A DNA stretch of 36,882 bases. Source: Acidobacteriota bacterium. GTDB lineage: Bacteria > Acidobacteriota > Vicinamibacteria > Vicinamibacterales > UBA2999. Where the stretch lies: assembly GCA_021731165.1 (NCBI GenBank), contig JAKFXY010000031.1, positions 1-36,882 of the forward strand, read 5' to 3'. This document shows, piece after piece, positions 32,377 to 36,882 of the stretch; positions within the stretch are counted from its first letter, which is position 1, and the number at the start of each line of letters is the position of its first letter. The translations under genes were made by a program, and so were the position numbers. The notes beneath the pieces were generated by a model. It did no database searches. It had not been told where the DNA came from and saw nothing but the letters and a program-made list of their open reading frames with translations.

Positions 32377-33192
32377 ATGGCCCGCGGCTCATTCCCCCCG
32401 AAGCACGGTCCGAACCACGCCCGCGGGTCTCGCACCTCGGGCCGACGCCAGCCCGGACCGGGCCATTCCCGGCACGCTGAGCGCGCCGGGCGTGCGCTAC
32501 CTGGGCTTTGGCTCATGGATCTCTCGCGGGATTGCCAGACGCTCGCGGGAGCGGTGCTTGATGACCCGCCTCACTGCTCGCTGCGGAAGCTTCGTCGCAT
32601 CCTGGACACATTGCCAAACCGAGGGAACCCGTTGGAGCAGGCGGTCGCGCGCAGCCTCCTCACGCAGGCCGCTGCCAGGATCTCGCGCGGCGTTGGTCTC
32701 GACGAGGACTTGGTTGTCGCCCGCTCCTTTGTCAAGTTGACGACCACCTCCCTCACAGGCCCCTGGCGCCTCGAGCTCCAGGCGCTCATCGAGCACTGCA
32801 TCACCGTGAGCCGGATACGAAATGGTGGCGCAGGCGCCACGAGTCGATCGACGAACGCTCACGTCCGCCGGATTACGACGTTTATCGAGATCCACTACCC
32901 CACGTCGACGATCCGCCTGCGGGACGCCGCCAGAGCCGTGCACGTGTCACCGGCTCACCTGGCGCGGATTCTGGCGCAACACACGGGAACGACGTTCCTT
33001 CAGCAGCTCCGCCGGCGCCGTGTCTCCGCGGCGCAGGAGCGCCTGGCGGCGACCGCCTTGACGATCAAGGAGATTGCGGCCGCCGTTGGCTACGACAATC
33101 CGAGGCAATTGCAGCGGGACATCAAACGTCTCGTGGGCATGACGCCAAGCGCGCTTCGACAGAGCCTGGCCGCTGCGGCAGACGCTCTCTGA
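32377..33192 (+). CDS. AraC-type helix-turn-helix protein
   Basis: 271 residues from ATG 32377, supported by GGAAGG 7 bases upstream; ATG 32515 (giving 225 residues) is an alternative because the first 46 residues are an unconserved Pro/Arg/Gly/His stretch. The C-terminal 100 residues contain the double HTH of AraC regulators: IRLRDAARAVHVSPAHLARI with TTFLQQLRRRRVSAAQERL, then LTIKEIAAAVGYDNPRQLQR and GMTPSALRQSL. The N-terminal half (ARSLLTQAAARISRGV, LVVARSFVKL, LELQALIEHC) is helical and has no recognisable ligand-binding cupin. Targets are unknown; the neighbouring large surface protein is a candidate by position only. Confidence 0.8.
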   Translation: MARGSFPPKHGPNHARGSRTSGRRQPGPGHSRHAERAGRALPGLWLMDLSRDCQTLAGAVLDDPPHCSLRKLRRILDTLPNRGNPLEQAVARSLLTQAAARISRGVGLDEDLVVARSFVKLTTTSLTGPWRLELQALIEHCITVSRIRNGGAGATSRSTNAHVRRITTFIEIHYPTSTIRLRDAARAVHVSPAHLARILAQHTGTTFLQQLRRRRVSAAQERLAATALTIKEIAAAVGYDNPRQLQRDIKRLVGMTPSALRQSLAAAADAL

Positions 33193-33352
33193 ACATCTGC
33201 GCGCGTCCGATGCAAAGAACAGACGCCATTTAGCACAATCTGTCGCACCTCTTCGATTGCGTCGGCGCCTCGAACCCGCAATCATCAGCCCTCATTCCTA
33301 ATTTTCAGCATTCCGGCCCGCGCGACCATGCGTGGAGTGGCGGAGGATTCTC

Positions 33353-36300
33353 GTGAGCAGTGACAGAACGCGCATTCCCCTCGTCGTCCTCGTGTGCCTC
33401 TTCGCGTCTGCCTCGCCGGGACAGACGCAGAGCCTCGTCGTGAACGGCGTCTCGTCAGGCACGGTCTCGGCCAACGCCGGCAGTGTCGTGACGGTGGAGG
33501 TCTCCGGATCGAGTGCGGCGCTCGACTGGGTGGCGCTCGCACCCGCCGGGGGGAGCTACATCGCGTGGCTCTATATGAACGGCACCCAGTCGGCGCCCTC
33601 GTCGGCCATCCCGTCCGCGACGCTCACGTTCCCATTGCCCTTCCAAATCGGAGATTTCGAGATTCGGCTGTACGCCAACAATAGCTACACGGTGCTGGCC
33701 ACGCGCACCGTCAGCGTCGGGTGGCCGACGAATTCCAGCATTGTCGTCGAGGGCCTGTCGCCGCCCGACACGGTCGTGGCATTGCCCGGCCATGCGGTCA
33801 CCGTTGACGTGGCGCACGGCGCCGGCTCGCCCACGGACTGGGTGGGGTTATATCGGGTCGGCACGCAAAGCTACACGTCGTGGCAGTATCTCAACGGCAC
33901 CGGGACGCCGCCCGCCTCCGGCGTCTTCAGCGCCTCGTTGACGTTCCCGCTTCCGCTCGAGCAGGCACGCTACGAGCTGCGATTCTACGCACACGACAGC
34001 TACGCCCTTCTGGCCACCAGCACGCTCGTCGTCGTCGAGACCCCCGTCGTGGTCAGTGGCCAACGGCCGCCGGTGCCGCTGGTGGTGCCGCCGCTCGCCA
34101 CCATCGCGGTGAGCGTTATGGATGGCCCCGCGTATCCCACCGACTGGCTGGGTTTGAGGCGAATTGTGCAGGGTCACCCCCTGGTCTCCTGGAAGTACCT
34201 GAACGGATCGCACACGGCGCCGGCCACGGGCGTCTCCGCGTCAACCGTCGAGTTTCAGCTGCCCGACGGACCCGGCCAATACGCGGTGGAGTTCTCGCCC
34301 AACGACACGTACACCGTGATTGGGACCAGCCCGACCGTGACGGCAAGCTGCGTGTCCAGCGTGTCGAGAGGCTCGATTGCGGCCACCTCCGCCGGTACCA
34401 CGGGGTCGATGTCCGTCGTCGCACCGTCCGGGTGCGGTTGGACGGCGGAGAGCCCCTCATCGTTTGTCCACGTCACGAGCGGCGCGAGCGGCGTGGGGAC
34501 GGGAACCATGACCTTCTCGGTGGACAGCAACGCGTCTTCCGATCCGCTGACCGGCGCACTGACTATCGGCGGCTATCTCGTGCCCGTTGGCCAGGACGGC
34601 AGCGGGTTCGATTCAACTGCCTGCGAGCTATCCCTCTCCGCCACCGTCACCGATCCGCAGAGCGGCACGCTGAATATCACGGGGCCGTCGGACTGCGCCT
34701 GGACTGTTGCCTCTGGCTCCTCGCAGGTGACGGTCGGACAGGGCAGCGGGACAGGACCGGCAACGGTCGCCTATCAGCTCGACGCGGCATGGGCGCCAAC
34801 ATCCATTAGCGGACTCTCCATCGGCGGGCTGCCAACGGCGGTGCAATCCTCGGCCTCGACCGGGCCGATCTGCCTTCAGGTGCCCATCATCCGCCTGGAC
34901 AATCAGGTGCCCATCCAGTGGATTCAGTTGTGCGCGTACCCGACGGGCCAGTCATCATCGCCGCTCGACCCTCCCGTCGCGACCCCGCCGGGCGGCACGT
35001 ATGCGCAGGCGCAGAGTGTGACGCTCACCGCGGCGGCCGGGGCCACGATCCGCTACACCCTCGACGGCCAGACGCCGAGCGCCGCCTCGCCTGCCTATAC
35101 CACGCCGCTCTCGATTGCCGCGACGACCACGCTCAAGGCCGGTGCATTCGATCAGACCGGCACGCCGAGCGCGACGCTGACGGAGACCTACGAGATCGTG
35201 CCACCGCCGCCCGTGTGCGCCTACACCGTGGCCGTCTCGCCCGAGACGTTCCCGGCTGCTGGCGGCAGCGGTGAGCTGTCCGTAACCGCGCCTCCCGCGT
35301 GTCCCTGGACCGCCGAGACGGCGGCCTCCTGGATCACCTTTGTCGGGACGGTCACGGGAGTAGGTTCCGGCACGGTGTCCTACACCGCCTCGGCCAACGA
35401 GGGCGATGCCCGCTCCTCGTCCATCACCGTCGGCTACGTCAGTCGAAGCGTGCATCAGCTCGGCACGAGTGCCGACACCGTGCCGCCGACGATCCAGGCG
35501 ACGGCGACGCCCGCCGCCAACGGCTTCGGCTGGCACTTCACGGACGTGCGCGTCGCGTTCTCCTGCAGCGACGCGCTGTCTGGAGTCGTGCAGTGTCCGG
35601 ATTCCGTGACGGTCGTGGGAGACGGCGTCGATCTGCTCGCGAGCGGCACGGCCCTTGACGCGGCCGGCAACTCCGCCTCGGCGAGTGCCACATTCAAGAT
35701 CGACCGCACCGCGCCTGTTGTCACCATCCTGTCGCCGGAGGATCGAGCCACCGCCAGCGGCTCGCTTGTCCAGGTGCACGCCGAGGTCAGCGATGCGCTG
35801 TCGGGTGTGGCCTCGGCGTGGTGCAATGGCGTGGAGGCATCGATCGACAACGGCCAGGTGACCTGTGATGTCTCGGTGCGCCCAGGCCTCAATGCCGTGA
35901 TCGTCAACGTGGTCGATCAGGCGGGCAACAGCGGATCGGCGGGCGTACACGTGAAGGTCACCGGCACGCCGACGACGCTGTTGGCGTCGCCGAGTCACCT
36001 CACCATGCTGACGCAGCGTGTGCAACCCGTGTCAATCACGAGCGAGTTTGGCGTCGAGCTTTCCGGCGTGGAATGGAGCAGTGCCGATCCCACGGTTGCG
36101 ACCGTGCTCGAGACCGATGGCTTCCTCGTCGAGGCACACAGCGAGGGCAGCACGGTGCTGACCGCCAGTTGGGAGAGCCTGACCACCACCGTCACCGTCA
36201 CGGTCCTGGGCGGCACGTCGTTGCCCACGGGCACGCCGGTGTGGTCCACCGCCGCCGCTCCCGGGATGGGGCTCCAGGAGCTGTTCTATACGCACAAGGA

Positions 36301-36882
36301 AGACCCCTCCACGCCGGACTTCTTCGCCGTCGAGGCCGATGCGACGTGGACCAACGTGGTCGCCCGGGGGCTGATGGCCGACGGACGACCGGGCGAGGTG
36401 CTTCCGCTGGGCGGAGGCTATCCCGTGATGGGCGATGCCCTGGGCGGCCTCATCGTGGGCACCGTGGATGGCGCTCTGGCTCGGGTCGGCGGCCCCGCCG
36501 GCACATTACCGTGGCGTCATCGGTTTACCGATAACGTGTGGCCGGACGGCGCCGCCGGCATCGCGCAGAGTCCCAACGGGCGTATTTACTTCGTCGAAAC
36601 GCTCTCGGACGGCGGCACGCCCCTTGCCAAGCACGTCGTCGTGCTCGACGGACACACCGGCCAGACACTCGAGCGCATTCCGCTGCCCACGGGATCGGCC
36701 ACGATCAATGGCAGTGAAGGATGTTGGTCCACGCAGTGGAGCACCTACGAGACCATGTCCGAGGTTGGCAAGCTGGCCGTGAACACGGATGGCGATGTCT
36801 ATCTGCCGTTCGACCTCCAGAGCGGTGTCGAAGGGTGCGGGGCCGTCCCACACGTGAACAACACCGCGGCCTACCTGTTGAA
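33353..36882 (+). CDS. Very large exported multidomain surface protein, 3' truncated by window
   Basis: At least 1176 codons, open to the window end. It starts with GTG 33353, with GGAGGA (33342-33347) five bases upstream. A signal peptide (PLVVLVCLFASASPGQTQS) is followed by three tandem repeats of about 102 residues (from residues 57, 162 and 263). Then come BACON-like domains (CGWTAESPSSFVHV; CAWTVASGS; CAYTVAVSPETFPAAGGSG with CPWTAETAASWITFV), a chitobiase C-terminal-like domain (about 538-615, ATIRYTLDGQTPSAASPAYT), and cadherin/Ig-like domains with DALSGV and DQAGNSG motifs (about 709-870). A Big_2-like domain (about 873-955, VEWSSADPTVATV) and the start of a probable beta-propeller (about 962 on, PNGRIYFVETL, VVVLDGHTGQTLERI) complete the visible part. 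The domains suggest a secreted or surface-bound carbohydrate-related or adhesive role; the C-terminal part, which may decide function, is missing. Confidence 0.85.
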   Translation, partial: MSSDRTRIPLVVLVCLFASASPGQTQSLVVNGVSSGTVSANAGSVVTVEVSGSSAALDWVALAPAGGSYIAWLYMNGTQSAPSSAIPSATLTFPLPFQIGDFEIRLYANNSYTVLATRTVSVGWPTNSSIVVEGLSPPDTVVALPGHAVTVDVAHGAGSPTDWVGLYRVGTQSYTSWQYLNGTGTPPASGVFSASLTFPLPLEQARYELRFYAHDSYALLATSTLVVVETPVVVSGQRPPVPLVVPPLATIAVSVMDGPAYPTDWLGLRRIVQGHPLVSWKYLNGSHTAPATGVSASTVEFQLPDGPGQYAVEFSPNDTYTVIGTSPTVTASCVSSVSRGSIAATSAGTTGSMSVVAPSGCGWTAESPSSFVHVTSGASGVGTGTMTFSVDSNASSDPLTGALTIGGYLVPVGQDGSGFDSTACELSLSATVTDPQSGTLNITGPSDCAWTVASGSSQVTVGQGSGTGPATVAYQLDAAWAPTSISGLSIGGLPTAVQSSASTGPICLQVPIIRLDNQVPIQWIQLCAYPTGQSSSPLDPPVATPPGGTYAQAQSVTLTAAAGATIRYTLDGQTPSAASPAYTTPLSIAATTTLKAGAFDQTGTPSATLTETYEIVPPPPVCAYTVAVSPETFPAAGGSGELSVTAPPACPWTAETAASWITFVGTVTGVGSGTVSYTASANEGDARSSSITVGYVSRSVHQLGTSADTVPPTIQATATPAANGFGWHFTDVRVAFSCSDALSGVVQCPDSVTVVGDGVDLLASGTALDAAGNSASASATFKIDRTAPVVTILSPEDRATASGSLVQVHAEVSDALSGVASAWCNGVEASIDNGQVTCDVSVRPGLNAVIVNVVDQAGNSGSAGVHVKVTGTPTTLLASPSHLTMLTQRVQPVSITSEFGVELSGVEWSSADPTVATVLETDGFLVEAHSEGSTVLTASWESLTTTVTVTVLGGTSLPTGTPVWSTAAAPGMGLQELFYTHKEDPSTPDFFAVEADATWTNVVARGLMADGRPGEVLPLGGGYPVMGDALGGLIVGTVDGALARVGGPAGTLPWRHRFTDNVWPDGAAGIAQSPNGRIYFVETLSDGGTPLAKHVVVLDGHTGQTLERIPLPTGSATINGSEGCWSTQWSTYETMSEVGKLAVNTDGDVYLPFDLQSGVEGCGAVPHVNNTAAYLL
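33522..34350 (+). repeat. Three tandem about-102-residue coding repeats
   Basis: Units start near 33522, 33837 and 34140. Shared pattern: DW(V/L)(A/G)L, then W-x-Y(M/L)NG(T/S) about 20 residues on, then (L/V)(T/E)F-x-LP, then Y/F-E/A-(I/L/V)-(R/E)-F/L-Y/S-(A/P)-(N/H)-(N/D)-(S/T)Y and (L/I)(A/G)T. Units are diverged, so they are old. They recall SKICH-like beta-sandwich units (DWVGLY), which is a resemblance only. Confidence 0.75.

Noticed and set aside
1-36882. Canonical parS site (TGTTTCACGTGAAACA-like)
   Set aside because: All CACGTG occurrences seen by eye lack the flanking TTT/AAA symmetry. A diverged parS could still be present; a pattern search would settle it.
1-36882. tRNA, rRNA, CRISPR array, transposase, riboswitch
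   Set aside because: None could be recognised by eye in the short intergenic spaces; almost all of the window is coding.

Overview
The window is high-GC bacterial chromosome, densely packed with genes; no gene-free stretch exceeds about 200 bases. Gene content and style point to an Acidobacteriota-like bacterium, plausibly of the Vicinamibacteria group: GH57 glycosidase, LptF-LptG fused in one chain, a secretin carrying a cohesin domain, tandem GspG-like pseudopilins, BACON-type surface protein, TAGAAT-type -10 boxes, GTG/TTG starts. The phylum is an inference from gene content. The outer-membrane machinery (Lpt, secretin, lipoproteins) shows a diderm cell. No rRNA, tRNA, CRISPR, insertion sequence or phage module was seen.

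Left part (1-5.5 kb): recN, miaB and a bifunctional-nuclease-family gene form a tight plus-strand run. After a gap with three hairpins and a strong promoter come parA and parB. Between parB and the convergent GH57 gene lies a 28-bp site with the 11-6-11 layout and half-site sequences of a chromosomal dif (XerCD) site. A xerD-type recombinase lies 6.4 kb further on.

Middle (5.5-14.8 kb): a GH57 alpha-glucan hydrolase (minus) diverges from an lptF-lptG fusion (plus). xerD and a membrane-anchored PHP-domain protein (minus) diverge from murQ and a beta-lactamase-fold hydrolase (plus), through an apparently bidirectional promoter with overlapping -10 boxes. murQ and the hydrolase look like a muropeptide-recycling pair.

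Type IV pilus/type II secretion-like operon (14.8-25.7 kb, minus): reading order is inner-membrane platform (PilC/GspF), assembly ATPase (PilB/GspE), PilM, PilN, PilO, PilP, secretin with C-terminal cohesin domain, two GspG-like pseudopilins, a lipoprotein with Ig/PKD domains, and a pseudopilin-like protein with a Gly/Arg-rich tail. Most genes overlap by 1-4 bases. A lipoprotein gene of unknown function (25.8-26.7 kb) lies directly upstream and may head the same transcript. No retraction ATPase, prepilin peptidase or classical PilA is present here.

Right part (26.7-36.9 kb, plus): a two-gene bacterial-microcompartment unit (PduA-type BMC-H shell protein plus a CoA-acylating-type aldehyde dehydrogenase with an unusual C-terminal extension), an MltD-like lytic transglycosylase, a ComM/YifB AAA+ protein, an AraC-type DNA-binding protein, and the first 1176 codons of a very large exported multidomain protein that runs off the window end.

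The items most worth a second look are the dif-like site beside parAB, the minimal microcompartment locus with its tailed aldehyde dehydrogenase, and the secretin-cohesin pilus-like operon.
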